Assembly: GCA_036346405.1 (NCBI GenBank)
Contig: CM070562.1
Location: forward strand, 102,694,499 to 102,758,498
Source: Phyllostachys edulis
Lineage: Eukaryota; Streptophyta; Magnoliopsida; Poales; Poaceae
DNA: 64,000 nucleotides
Direction: 5' to 3'
Below the pieces are notes generated by a model. It was given only the letters and a program-made list of their open reading frames with translations. It was not told the origin of the DNA and searched no databases. Of this stretch, positions 1 to 10,826 are shown piece by piece. The position numbers and the translations under genes are program-made. Position 1 is the stretch's first letter, and every line of letters begins with the position of its first letter.

Positions 1-208
1 CTTTTTTGTTGTATGCCCTTGCGACCCCGTCCGCGTACCTTGCCATGGTTGAGATGGCTTCTACACGGTTTTCCTTGATCAGGTCGATGGAAATTTCTCG
101 GCTGGTAGGGTTGACATCTTGGGTTGCTCGGAGGGACCTTGCTGTGAGTTCGCCCAGGGTCATCGCTTCGTCACCGAATAGGAGCTTGAACGGAGAGAAG
201 CCGGTGGC

Positions 209-895
209 TCAGGTTGGTGTGGTGCAGAGTGCCCATAGGGCTTTCTGAAGTTCTTTGGGCCAGAGTCCCTTTGGTAATCCCACTAGGCGCTTGGTGAGGC
301 CTGCTAGTAGGTTGCTATTGGCTCTTTCGACTGCCCCGTTGGACTCGGGGTGGCCCACCGATGCGAAGCATACGGTGATCCCGAGGTCTTGGCAGAATGT
401 TTTGAAAGCGGTGGAGTCGAATTGGGTGCCATTGTCGGTGACGATGTCCCGTGGCACTCCGTATTTGCAAATGATGTTTCTCCACATGAACCGCTGAGCC
501 GCGATAGCAGTGGTCTTGGCCACGGGGTCGGTCTCCACCCACCTGGAGAAGTACTCGATGGTGACGAATGCAAACTGGAGGCTGCCCCTTGCTGCTGGGA
601 AAGGGCCGATGATGTCGAGCCCCCACCGCGCGAAGGGCCAAACTAGGGCGATGGTTGTAGGGAACCGCTTGGCGCTTGGGGTTGTGGGCGCCTCATTGGC
701 GTACCGACAATGTCGCCGAGGTCCCGGGCGTCCGGGGCCTTGATTGGCGATAGAGGCCTGGCGAAAGCCTTTGCTACAAGGCTTCGGGGGGCCTGGTGTG
801 CTCCACAGTCCCTTTGTGGATTTCTCTGAGCAGGTCTTGACCCTCTGTTGGGATATGCATCGAGGAGGAAGAATCTGAGATGCCCCTTTGTACAA
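209..895 (-). pseudogene. Integrase domain of element A
   Basis: The catalytic core of a retroviral-type integrase, which would insert element cDNA into the genome. The translation shows a GLDIIGPFP start to the core, then the D,D-35-E triad in context: the second Asp in VTDNGTQFDS and the Glu in GHPESNGAVERAN. This matches Ty3/gypsy integrases, in which the glutamate sits about 35 residues after the second aspartate. The first part of the open frame (about 895-700) is poorly conserved, suggesting a frameshift within the N-terminal zinc-binding part. It lies downstream of the archaeal-type RNase H, in Tat order. Decayed rather than functional. Confidence 0.85.
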
Positions 896-1039
896 ATCGC
901 CGATTGATGATCACGGTAATTTGGAGGCGGTGCTGAGCCGCTTCTTCATTGGTCTTGAGTTCTTCGCCTCTGAGGTAGTGGTGATCGCCCCGATCTACTC
1001 CTTTGATGGGCATTACGGGGCGCACGGCTACTTGTTCCT

Positions 1040-1582
1040 CTAGGGCGATGCTTGGGTTGCTTGGGCTCGGCCCTTAAGCCAGCGTGAGCCCCTTGCGCTT
1101 ACGGTGGAGCCGACGGAGTGTCTGACTGTGAAGACCTCCGGCGATGGTTGGTTGTCGGAGCTTGCCATTTTTGCGAGCTTGTCCGCTGCTTCGTTGTCGC
1201 CCCTTGGAATTGCCTGGACGGTGATGCCAAGGAAGTACTTAGCTGTAGTTCGCACCGCCGCAAGGTATCTGGCCATCTTAGGGTCCTTGGTGGTGAAGCT
1301 TTTGTCGAAATGCCCCGCCATGAGGCAGGAGTCGCTTTTGACCACGATGCGTTTGGCCCCTAGGGCCTTTGCCTTGCGGAGGTCCAACAGCAAGGCCTCG
1401 TACTCTGAGGTGTTGTTCGTGGTTGGGAAATCGAGGTGTGCTGCGTACGACAGGCTTCGACCGTCCGGGGCGACCAAGATGGTCGCCACGCTGGCCCCCA
1501 TCGTGCACCAGGATCCGTCGGTGTGGACTGTCCATGGCGCTTCGATGAGACTTGGTGATTGCCCTTCGCTTGAGGGGTCCAC
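1040..1582 (-). pseudogene. Second (archaeal-type) RNase H domain of element A
   Basis: An additional RNase H fold characteristic of Tat-lineage elements, presumed to help degrade the RNA strand during reverse transcription. Diagnostic pieces are HTDGSW near the start (first acidic residue), TNNTSEYEALLLDL (second acidic residue on the conserved helix), and VVKSDSCLMAGHF with the third Asp. The following RGDNEAADKLAKMASS carries the C-terminal acidic residue. Length (~150 residues) is normal. It follows the ordinary RNase H and precedes the integrase. One uninterrupted frame spans the domain, so this is among the better-preserved parts of element A. Confidence 0.85.
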
Positions 1583-1599
1583 TCGGCGACGAAGTCCGC

Positions 1600-1868
1600 C
1601 AGGGACTGCAATTTGATGGTCATGCGCGCTGCGAAGGTTATGTCAAATGGCACGAGCTCCGCAGCCCATTTGCCAATACGCCCCGACGCATCCTTGTTGC
1701 GCAACATGAGCGCCAAGGGGTAGGATGTTGGGACCATGATGGGGTGCGCCAGGAAATAGTGCCGGAGCTTGCGCGAGGCCATGAGCAGGGCATAGGCCAG
1801 CTTTTCAAGCTTTGTGTATCTGACCTTGGCCCCATGGAGAGCCTCTGAAACGTAGTATATGGGGCGCT
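1600..1868 (-). pseudogene. RT-associated RNase H, broken end fragment of element A
   Basis: The part of the polymerase-linked RNase H lying left of the nested insertion. The conserved RPIYYVSEALHGAK segment is immediately followed by a KLAYALLMASRKLRHYF stretch typical of plant Ty3/gypsy RNase H. The reading frame is cut at 1868 by LTR sequence of element N. The missing upstream piece, ending in ...VQEEAASN, is found on the minus strand just right of 14409, so the two halves were once continuous. Confidence 0.8.
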
Positions 1869-4800
1869 TGTCGGACCCGGGAACGAAAGATCCCGAACCC
1901 ACTGTGTTCATACACCAGTCCAGGATTTCCGGTGTACACAGTTACAAAAATGATAACATAACCAAATCTCGCATTGCATTAATAGTAAATCAGAGTTCGA
2001 TACAGTTGGGCATGAAGCCAAATAAAGAAGTAAATAACACAGCGGAAATAAGAACGATAGTGGTAGGCCAGAACGATCCGCCACAGGCAATCGTCTGGGG
2101 GCGTAGCCTAGGCGTCGGTGTCCTCACCGTCCCGATAGTAGTCTTCTCACGAAATTTTGTTGCATAAAGCAAGCATGAGCACAACTACTAGTGCTGCGCA
2201 AGTTACACCAATATGGAATTGTAATGCATGCATAAGGTAAACAAAGGACATTGGCGGGGTTATTTTATGTAAGCGGCGGTTTAATTTAAATAATCATAAT
2301 AGATTGCAAGGCCATTCTCATACATTAATTAAAATCATATTGTAAATGACAATTGAATAATGTGGATAACCTCCAAGAAGGTGATGGATATCCTCCAATC
2401 ACAATGGCTAACCGCCCAATTTTTCCCACAGGACTAACCATCCTGAAAACATTTGTTGAAACCATTTTAAAACCAAAAACAAGTCTAACTCAAAGTGGCT
2501 TTGCTAGCATGTCCATGATCATGACGCGCTATTCAATAGTTTTCTACTCTGCGAGTTTGTGCGGCTTACCCACACGAGATATTATACCCTTTGTGTCGGC
2601 CAATCCACGCTTCCTAAGGCGTGTGACGAACAAATATCACAAGGCCATTACAATGATCTACCTCACAATACTCATGCCCGCTAAGGTTTCGCTTCCATTG
2701 GACTAACCATCCTCCCGGAGCCCCTCTTGCGCCATGTGGGACTCTTGTCTAACCAACACCCACTCATACAACATGGCACGAATATCTATGAGGTATCCCA
2801 AATTATTAAGCCAGTCCTTCCCATACAGGACATGTGGTGATGCGTTTTGGCATAGCAAAGGCACGCTCAAAGGCCGATCCTTAATTGACTTGGGCGTCTT
2901 TCCAATTAAACCACAGGCTTTAATCCTAACCAGATTAAACCCGCATAAACCTGCACCCACCTTTCATCCGTTACGCCCAAGTCCAAACCATCTTTATTTT
3001 ATTTAGTAAAACCACCTTTACAATAACACTATGGTAAAACAATACCATAGGTTCAAGTTTAAACAAATTTGTAATGATTTGGCTTGGCTAAATCCTCCCA
3101 AAATCAAAATCATGGTTTGAGCATTTGCTAAGCATTTCCAAACAATTTATCTATGGTGACAAGGATGACATTTCAATATTCAAAGTTGGCCATACAACAA
3201 CAAATGGAATAACTAAGCATTTAAACAAGGTATTAAAATAATTGACTAAAAATATGCATGCAATAATAATTTTAAAACTGAATTAAATAACTTTAACATA
3301 GTAGGTGCAACATGATCAAAGTGTAACTTGCCTTCGCTGAAGTCTTGAAATTCTAATTCTTGGAAGAATCAAATTCCCAGGAATAAATAGTAATCTAAAC
3401 GTGAAAATACGACAAATCAATTGAAGTTCAAATAAAATCAAGACGACAGTTTAAACTAACTCTAAATAAAATAATTATATTTTATTTGACTAGATAATAA
3501 TTTTATAAAACTTTATAAGTTTGAAACACTCAATTTGGAATTAGGAAATAAAAGATATGAATTTTACAAGCTTAAATCCTAAATTTGCAATTTAAATAGT
3601 TTTCAACTTCAAAATGACAATTTAAACTAATTCCAAATAAACTAATCTTACTTTATTAAGCTAGATAATCTTTTTATAAAATTTTAGAAATTTAATTCAC
3701 TAAATTTGAAGTTGGAATTCAGAGGATATGAATTTTACAAATGTTAACCTAAATTTGGATTTGAATGAATTTCTAAATTCTAAAACAGAACTAAACTGAA
3801 CTCCTAATTGAATAACTATATTTTATTTAGTTAGATAATAGTTTTCTAAGATTTTAGCAACTGAAATCATCCAATTTGGAATTATGATTCAAAAGATATG
3901 AATTTTACAAGTTTAATTCCTAAATTAGTAGTTTAAATTATTTCAAATTCAAACAGACAGTTCAAACCTACTCCAATTCAAATTTTTATATTTTATTTAT
4001 CTGGGTATTAATTTTATAAAATTTTAGAAGTTGGAATCACCTAATTTGGAGTTAGGATGCAAAAGTTATGAATTTTACAAATTAAATCCTAAATCATTAT
4101 TTAAATCAATTTCTCGAATTATTTTTCTAAAGGAAAATCTATTAATGCATAAAGGCGACGTCAGCGAAAAATTTTCGGATTTAAAAGAAATTAAAAGATT
4201 ACGACGAGCGGCCCTTGTGTCGAGACACGGCTCACGTGGACTTAGTCCACGGGCCTTGGCGCATGGAGGGTGTGGTGGCATGGCTCGTGCCACCGTGCGC
4301 CACGTCGTGAAATGGCGACGTGGCGCTGCGTGGCGTGTGGTGGCGCCGACATGGTGGCGGCGGCAGCGGCGCAAGACGGTCCCATGGTCACCGGCCACAT
4401 GACGCTTGGCGGCGGCGAGCGCATAGGAAAGAGGAGGAGACGGCGATCTCAGGCGCTTCACCCACACGCCGAGGCGAGGACGGAGGCGGCCGGCGACGAG
4501 AAGAAGCGGCGGCGAAGCCGGGTTGTCGGCGGCGACGAAGCTCGAGGTCCTCCGGCGAGCGGGCGTGCACCGGATCGCGGTCACGACGATGGAGATGGGC
4601 GGTGGCGAGGACGCGTCGGCGGTGTCGCCGGAATCGGAGATGGATCGAGAGCTCTCGCCGGCCAAGAACTCCAAAATACGGGCTCCAAAGGGAGAAGGAG
4701 GATGTGGGTGGCGCGAGTTATGGGATGGAAGGCGCTTTTGCCTTTATAGGGGCCGGGAGCTCGAGAGCGGCGTGGAGGAGGTGGAGGTCGTGTCTGGCGA

Positions 4801-5442
4801 TTCTGGCGGCGGTTGTAGGCGTCAGATCGCGAGAAGAGGAGAGAGGACGGGGTCGTGCGGAGGTGGGGCGCTTTGTGTGCGGCACGGAGGAGCGAGGCGG
4901 TTGGAGCGGTCTTGAATGAGCTTCGCCATGAGCGAAAATGGCGGCAGGTCGGCTTTGACCGCTGAGAAGAACGCGGGGAAGACGATGACGCGGGCCGCTC
5001 GGATCTTGCTTGACGGTCGCGGAGAAGACGGGTGGCGTGGAAGCGTCTGGCCGTCGGATGGGCGATCAAGGGTGGAGAGAGAGGAGGCGCGGGCGAGCGC
5101 TGGTCGAAATGGGCCGACGCGTGGAGAGAGGAGATGGGCGGAGACTTTCGGCCCAAGCACTGTTAGGATTTTATTTTGATTTTCTATTTTAAATAATCTG
5201 ATTAATTCCTTTTAGACTTAGAAAAATAGCAAAAGAGTCCAAAAATTCTACAAAAATTCTCATAAATCCTTAGAGACATTTTAGACTTAATAAAATTATT
5301 CCCAACTTAAACTTGATAATAAATTTTGTAATTAAATTATTTTAGCTTTAAAACATTAGGAAAAAGCTTTTAAAATTTCGAAAATTCACAAATTCAAATA
5401 AGTTTTAAACTTTAATCAAATTTGAAATTTTTGGGTGTTACA
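1869..5442 (-). repeat. 3' LTR of element N
   Basis: A 3574-bp LTR that reads TGTAACACCC on the minus strand at 5442 and ends in CGACA at 1869. It matches 10827 to about 14408 along its whole length. A purine-rich tract lies just inside it (minus strand of 5445-5458). An AT-rich half (about 3000-4190) is followed by a very GC-rich half (4200-5150), so large spurious open frames occur on both strands. A TATA-like CTATAAAGG on the minus strand at about 4741-4749 marks the likely LTR promoter. Confidence 0.92.
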
Positions 5443-5446
5443 AACC

Positions 5447-5700
5447 TCCCTTAAGGGAATCTCGATCCCGAGATTCGTGATTGACCGCAGAAGGTGGGGA
5501 TAACCACTTTAATATCTTCTTCTCGCTCCCAAGTGGCTTCACTTTCCGGTGGTGGCTCCAATTGAACTTTGTATGAGCGGATGATCTTGTTCCGTGTGAC
5601 ACGCTCTGCGGCGTCCGAAATTTGATCGGTTGCTCCACATACGTGAGGTCTTCTTGAAGATCAATGCTTTCTAGAAGGGTCTCGATCTTGAGCACTCAAG
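5447..5700 (-). pseudogene. Chromodomain-like C-terminus of element N integrase
   Basis: The end of the element N polyprotein. Recognisable pieces are EDLTYVEQPIKF, a stretch resembling the VQWSHH segment of chromodomains, and NHESRDRDSLKGGL, the usual ending of Tekay-type polyproteins next to the polypurine tract. In chromoviruses this domain is thought to steer integration toward marked heterochromatin. The aromatic cage cannot be verified because the middle of the domain is frameshifted. Family assignment rests on position and the flanking conserved words. Confidence 0.65.
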
Positions 5701-5997
5701 GCACTTCTTTAATTGTGAAACATGGAAGACATTGTGAACGGCGGATAAGGATGCGGGTAGCTCGGTGATATGCAACTTCACCTCTTCTTGCCAAAATCTT
5801 GTAAGGTCCTACAAATCTGGGTGCAAGTTTTCCTTTGGTTCGAACCTTCTTACTCCTCGAGTGGAGTAACTCGAGATAGACAAAATCTCCTACGCAAAGG
5901 TCAACTCTCTCAGATGATTATCGGCATAGCTCTTCATCGGGTTTGAGCTACTTTCGGATGCTCTCTTATTGCCTTAACCTTACTTTCACTTCTTTGA

Positions 5998-7077
5998 TCA
6001 ACTCGCCCAAAGAACTCGATGCTCTCCTACTTCATCCCATAGAAGCGGAGTTACGCATTTTACGCCATACAAAGCTTCAAATGGGGACATCGAAGACGGC
6101 TTGGTAGCTATTGTTATCTGAAAATTCGCATAGGGCAAATTCTTGTCCCAACTTTTTCCAGTAATCCAAGGCGCAGTTCGAAGCATGTCTTCAAGGATCT
6201 GGTTGACTCGTTCGGTCTGGCCATCCGTCTGCGGATGATATGCAGTGCTGAAATTAAGTCTGGTTCCCAAAGCTTCGTGCAGACTCTGCCAAAATCTTGA
6301 TGTAAACTGTGATCCTCTGTCGGATACGATCTTCTTGGGCACTCCGTGTAGACAGACGATCTTAGCCATATATAACTCTGCCAGCTTGCTGCTCGGGTAG
6401 GTGGTCTTGACGGGAAGGAAATGAGCTACTTTCGTTAGCCGATCAATTATCACCCAGATGGAATCACATCCTGACTGAGTCCTAGGAAGTCCGGTGATGA
6501 AATCCATACCAACTTCTTCCCACTTCCACTCGGGGATCGGTAACGGTTGCAACAAACCAGCTGGTCTTTGATGTTCCGCCTTGACTCGCTGACAAACATC
6601 ACATCGGGCGACAAACTCAGCGATTTCTCGCTTCATGCTGACCCACCAGTATCTTTCCTTAAGATCCTGGTACATCTTGGTACTGCCAGGGTGAATGGAA
6701 TAAGGCGACTCATGGGCTTCCTTCAGAATCGACTGCTTTAAATCCTGCTGATCCGGTACGCAGATGCGGTTCCCGAACCACACTGTTCCTTCCTCATCTT
6801 CGGTGAATCCTGAAGCTTTGCCTCTTCTCATATTCTTCTTGATCTCCTTGATGTCTTCATCTACTAATTGCTTTTCTTTGATCTGACTCTGAAGTGTTGG
6901 TTGAACTTCCAAAGCATTCACACATCCTTGCTCAACAATCTCCAAGTTCAGATGCTTCACTTCTTCATACAATTCTGGCTGATTCTCCTGAACCAAGATG
7001 GTATTGCAATGTCGCCTTCTGCTCGGGGCATCCGCAACTACATTTGCCTTGCGGATGGTAATGGATCTCAAGGTCAT
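5998..7077 (-). pseudogene. Integrase (with RNase H tail) of element N
   Basis: The longest intact stretch of element N (359 codons). It begins in the last residues of RNase H, then has the H2C2 zinc-binding domain (HESPYSIHPGSTKMY, with CDVCQRVK). The catalytic core follows: WEEVGMDFITGLPRTQ (first Asp), IVSDRGSQFTSRFW (second Asp), and STAYHPQTDGQTERVNQ (Glu). This is textbook Ty3/gypsy integrase. It lacks only the GPY/F and chromodomain parts, which are shifted out of frame at lower coordinates (5447-5990). It is the best-preserved domain of the nested element. Confidence 0.9.
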
Positions 7078-7480
7078 AATCCTTTATCAATTCTAGCCAT
7101 CTTCTCTGCTCGGAGATTAAGGTCTGACCGAGTGAATATGTACTTCAGACTCTTATGATCCGTGAAAACTTCGCAATGATTCTGGATGAGGTAATGACGC
7201 CAGATCTTCAATGCATGCACAATCGCCGCTAGCTCAAGGTCATGAGTTGGATAATTCCTTCATGTGGCCTCAAGCGACGAGATCGTAAGATACGACTTTG
7301 CCCTCTTGCATCAATACGCAACCGAAGTCCTTGACGAGAGGCGTCATGAAAAAATCACAAAATCTTTATGAATATCTGGTAGGACCAATCTGGTCTTGAA
7401 ACTAGTCTCGTCTTGACTCTTGGAAACTCTCCTCAAAGCATCTGTCCATTCAAATTTCTTCTCCTTCTTCGAAGTTGAGT
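7030..7480 (-). pseudogene. RNase H remnant of element N
   Basis: Frameshifted remnants of the RT-linked RNase H. On the minus strand, short in-frame words typical of the domain appear in order: LELAAIVHALKIWRHYL, then DHKSLKYIFT, then RWLELIKDYDLEIHYHP. These alternate between frames, so several small indels separate them. The region connects the RT at 7509-8169 to the integrase at 5998-7077. Confidence 0.75.
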
Positions 7481-7508
7481 CATTGGTCTTGCTAATTTGG
7501 AGAAACCT

Positions 7509-8169
7509 TCAATGAATCTGCGGTAATACCAGTAACCCAAGGAAACTTCTCACCTCTGTGACAGACTTGGGTTGTTTCCAATCCATTACCGCTTCGACTT
7601 TGGCTGGATCTACTGCAACTCCTCCTGCGGACACAATATGCCCAAGGAATGCCACCTGACTTAGCCAAAATTCGCACTTGCTGAATTTGGCATAAAGCTG
7701 GTTCTCCCTGAGTTTTCCCAAAATCAATCTGAGGTGGTTCTCATGTTCTTCTTCATTCTTCGAATAGACGAGGATGTCATCGATGAAAACAACCACAAAC
7801 TTATCCAAGAATTCCATGAACACTTTGTTCATCATATTCATGAAATGGCGAGGCGTTAAATCACAAACCGAAAGACATTACCGTGAACTCGCATAATCCA
7901 TATCTAGTGGTGAAGGCTATCTTCGAATATCTTACAGTGCGATCTTGATTGATGATAGCGGATCTCAAATCGATCTTCGAGAATACGCTTGCTCCTTTCA
8001 ATTGATCGAACAGATCGTCAATCCTAGGTAGCGGGTACTTGTTCTTGATTGTCACTTCATTGAGTGACCTATAATCCACACACATCCTCATACTTGTTGT
8101 CTTTCTTCTTGACAAATAGATGCGGTGCCCCCAAGGTGATGAACTTGGCGAATATATCCTTTGCTTCAC
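7509..8169 (-). pseudogene. Reverse transcriptase of element N
   Basis: Two frame-broken blocks of a Ty3/gypsy reverse transcriptase. The upstream block (8169-7861) contains MRMCVDYRSLNEVTIKNKYP and PRIDDLFDQLKGASVFSKID, the fingers and the first catalytic Asp. The downstream block (7841-7509) contains FVVVFIDDILVYSKNEEEH, the YVDD-equivalent catalytic box, then FLGHIVSAGG. Between them the frame changes at about 7850. The N-terminal fingers (8170-8360) are also shifted. The catalytic residues remain, but no single frame covers the enzyme. Confidence 0.88.
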
Positions 8170-8365
8170 AACTCTTCAATTTGTTTCTTCATTTCGCCAA
8201 TTCATTAGCCGGCATTCTATAGGGTCGCCGAGATTGGAGCGGTCCACGACTAAGTCAATTAAGAACATTATGTCCCTGTCCGGTGGCATGCCGATAAATC
8301 ATCGAAAGACATCCGGAATTCTTGCACCACTGGTATATCTTCAAGTTTTAACTCCTTCAAGTTGG

Positions 8366-8770
8366 TTAGTATGGAACTTCCTCCGTCATGCGTGTCTTGG
8401 GCTTGAATTCAACTGTGACTCCTTCCTCATTAGTGAGAGTAATAGACCTATTGGCACAATCTATCCGTCCTTGATTCTTGGCTAGCCACTCCATTCCAAG
8501 TATTACATCCAGACCTTGAGAATGCAAGACTATCAAGTCTGCCATGAAGGACACTCCGGATATCTCCAGGGTAATATTCGGGCATAGAGAACTGGTTCTC
8601 ATTTCTGAGCCGAGGAATGGATTATCATAGGATTACTTAATGGAGAAATAGGTAACCCATTTTTGCCCACAAACTTATTGGATACAAAAGAATGCGAAGC
8701 TCCGGAATCAAACAGAACTGATGCTGGTATCGAATTAACAAGAAACGTACCGGGACGGCGTCTGTGCTTT
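8366..8770 (-). pseudogene. Aspartic protease of element N
   Basis: A retropepsin-type protease region. The active site FDSGASHSFVS lies at about 8680-8715 on the minus strand, preceded by GTFLVNSIPASVL. The flap and the end of the domain (DLIVLHSQGLDVILGMEWLA) lie in a different frame at 8366-8602. It would process the Gag-Pol polyprotein. A frame change at about 8600 separates the two halves, so no intact enzyme is encoded. It sits between the gag zinc knuckle and RT as expected. Confidence 0.85.
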
Positions 8771-9657
8771 GCGAAGCTTCCTCTGCGGACGTGATTCACA
8801 CGTCCCTTCGTGGAATCGCCCGCCGGCTTTGGGGTGCCGCCGGGCTGGTACTCTCGATCTTGGCTCGGCCGGTGTCGCAGATCGCCGCCTCTCTTCGGCA
8901 TTTGTTGGCATAATGTCCAGATCTCGTTGTAATGGAAGCATGTCACTCTGCCGATGAAGTTGGGTTCTTCTGCTGGCGCTCGCAGATGCATTGTTGCGGC
9001 CGGAAGAGTTGGAGCGTCTTGTCTTTGGAGCTCGGGCGTGAAGATCGAACCTACCACTCTGAGGTGGTGAGGCTGAGCAAAGCGAGGCTTGGGTTTCCCT
9101 CCAGAGTTAAACTTCGAGCGGCCATCCTCCGCTTGCGGTTCTCCATCTGCAGATGTTTGGCCTCCTGGCGAAAAGCTTTATTCACTAACTGCTGGAAGTC
9201 AGTGTAGTCATTGGAGACCAGCTGAACTGAGATCTCATCGTTCAAACCATCCATGAACCTTTCTCGCTTTCTTCATCACTAGCCACGTCTGCTGGGGGGC
9301 ATAGCGAGCAACCGGTTGAACTTGTGCAGATATTCACCCACTGTGCGGTTGCCTTGTTTGAGCGCGTGGAACTCTTTCTTCTTCAGGGTCATTATCCCCG
9401 CGGGGATATGTGCATGGCGGAAAGCCCGCACAAACTCCTTCCAAGTGATAGTCTGCGCGATCGGCATGGGAGATGTTGTAGTTATCCCACCATTACGATC
9501 AAGGGACCGGTGAGTGGTGAGAGGCAAACAGACTCTCTCACGGTCAAGACACCGAGTGACATCCATTTTCTTCCGATTTAGCGGATCCATCATCGGCATC
9601 CATCGGCTCTGTCTTTCTTGGAGAAGGTCGGTGGGCGATGCGCATAAAATCCGCCAT
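8770..9657 (-). pseudogene. gag of element N, frameshifted
   Basis: The capsid/nucleocapsid region. A likely start ATG is at 9657 (ATGGCGGATTTT on the minus strand, in an ACCATGG context). Capsid words follow in two frames: ITWKEFVRAFRHAHIPAG and MTLKKKEFHALKQGNRTVGE at 9279-9599, then MDGLNDEISVQLVSNDY at 9051-9254. The nucleocapsid knuckle is degenerate (CFHYNEIWTLC in place of CX2CX4HX4C). At least three frame changes are needed to read it through. Confidence 0.78.
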
Positions 9658-9659
9658 GG

Positions 9660-10826
9660 TCAATCTCTGCGTAGGTGGAGGTAGTGGTGCGATTCGGTGC
9701 TTGCGCACATTCGCACTGGCCGAGGGATCGAGCTAGGAGGTTAATCGGTGATTCGGTTTTCCATCATCGGACGCTAATCTGGTCCTTCACCGGTGGCGGT
9801 GGTGGTTCTTTGCACGGATCCTCCCGTGTCTGCGTCTTCGTTGCCCGACCTCGGACATCGCCATCGCCGCAGCGGTGGTCACCATCTGCTAGAACTCCAA
9901 AGATTTAGGAGAGATAGACAGATAGGAAGTTCTAAAGGGGGTAAATTCTAACAGCCCAAGAACACAAAGTGCACACAAGACAAAGAGCAGATTTTTCCAA
10001 AAAATCCCTTTATTAATTCATTTTATTCAAAGATTATGGCTACCACAAATAAGATAGTAGCTCATACTTAGCAACTAAAGATCGAGCTAACAGGAAGATA
10101 ACTATAATGGGGTCTTGGGGTATAATCCGCTCATCGAGCTAGCCTCGCTGCCTTGTAGCTAGCTAGCTCATGATTACGGTCTTGACTTCTCTTACGCTTC
10201 TTGTAGTCTGCTACGAGCGGTGAGCAAGTCATTCAAGGTGTTTCAGTAGCGTAATCCAAAGCCTTAGCCAGATCCACCGTGTGTGTCGGTTCGGGGAATC
10301 TTCGTCTCTAGCGGAGTTGAAAGTCTTGTCGAGTCGGCCGGAATGTGCATCGGGTAGTAATGAAACCCGGTGCCTCAAGGCGATGATTGTAGGTGTAGCG
10401 AAGGTGGCGGATGCCTCTCTTGCCGCATCCTGAATGCCATCATCAAAGGTGTCGCCGGATCGGGCGTCAAAGACGTGGAAGACGGTGTCCGGTCAAGAGA
10501 TTGGAGTAGATGAGCACTTCTACTCTCCACGCTTGTTGTTCTCCCACTTGGTACTTGAATCCTTGAAAAGTTGGCCTCTTCGGTAACCAGTCTTTGTATC
10601 ATTTCCCAAAGTATCTCGCCCAAGATCCAAAGAAAGGCTCCGTGGGAAGTAGCGTCCCCAGATTTCACCCATCTAAAATTTTGAGAAGGAGAGGAGTTAG
10701 TAAACATTTTTAAAGAGAAAGGTTGAGAAATGACTCGATAGACTCAAAATAGTTTTAGTTTTGAAGATAAGTCCTTAAGGCAATTCTAAGGCCACGACCT
10801 CGATCGACATGGCTCGATACCACTTT
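9660..10826 (-). other. 5' leader of element N
   Basis: The transcribed leader between the 5' LTR and gag. I see no conserved protein here. The short open frames are unconvincing. The minus-strand tRNA-iMet primer site lies at its right end. Codon-like composition is absent, and the segment resembles other regions of this element in being AT-neutral with many short repeats of TAGC (about 10158-10170). Confidence 0.6.
10808..10822 (-). other. Primer binding site of element N (tRNA-iMet)
   Basis: On the minus strand it reads TGGTATCGAGCCATG. The standard plant retrotransposon site complementary to the 3' end of initiator tRNA-Met is TGGTATCAGAGCC, so one A is missing here. It lies four bases from the LTR boundary at 10827, the right place and direction for a minus-strand element. 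Confidence 0.85.

Larger units (their letters stand above)
1..1868 (-). mobile_element. Tat-lineage Ty3/gypsy element A, 3' part of pol (left of nested insertion)
   Basis: Minus-strand pol of a Ty3/gypsy retrotransposon, reading RNase H (about 1868-1640), a second archaeal-type RNase H (1582-1040) and integrase (895-209). The second RNase H between RT/RNase H and integrase is the hallmark of the Tat/Ogre group. The element continues off the left edge, so its 3' LTR is not in the window. At 1868/1869 it is cut by nested element N, and the same pol resumes upstream at about 14409. Several stops and frame changes are present, so it is not autonomous in this form. Confidence 0.85.

Noticed and set aside
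1864..1868. GCGCT as left target-site duplication of element N
   Set aside because: The right end near 14408 is degraded and no matching GCGCT is present there.
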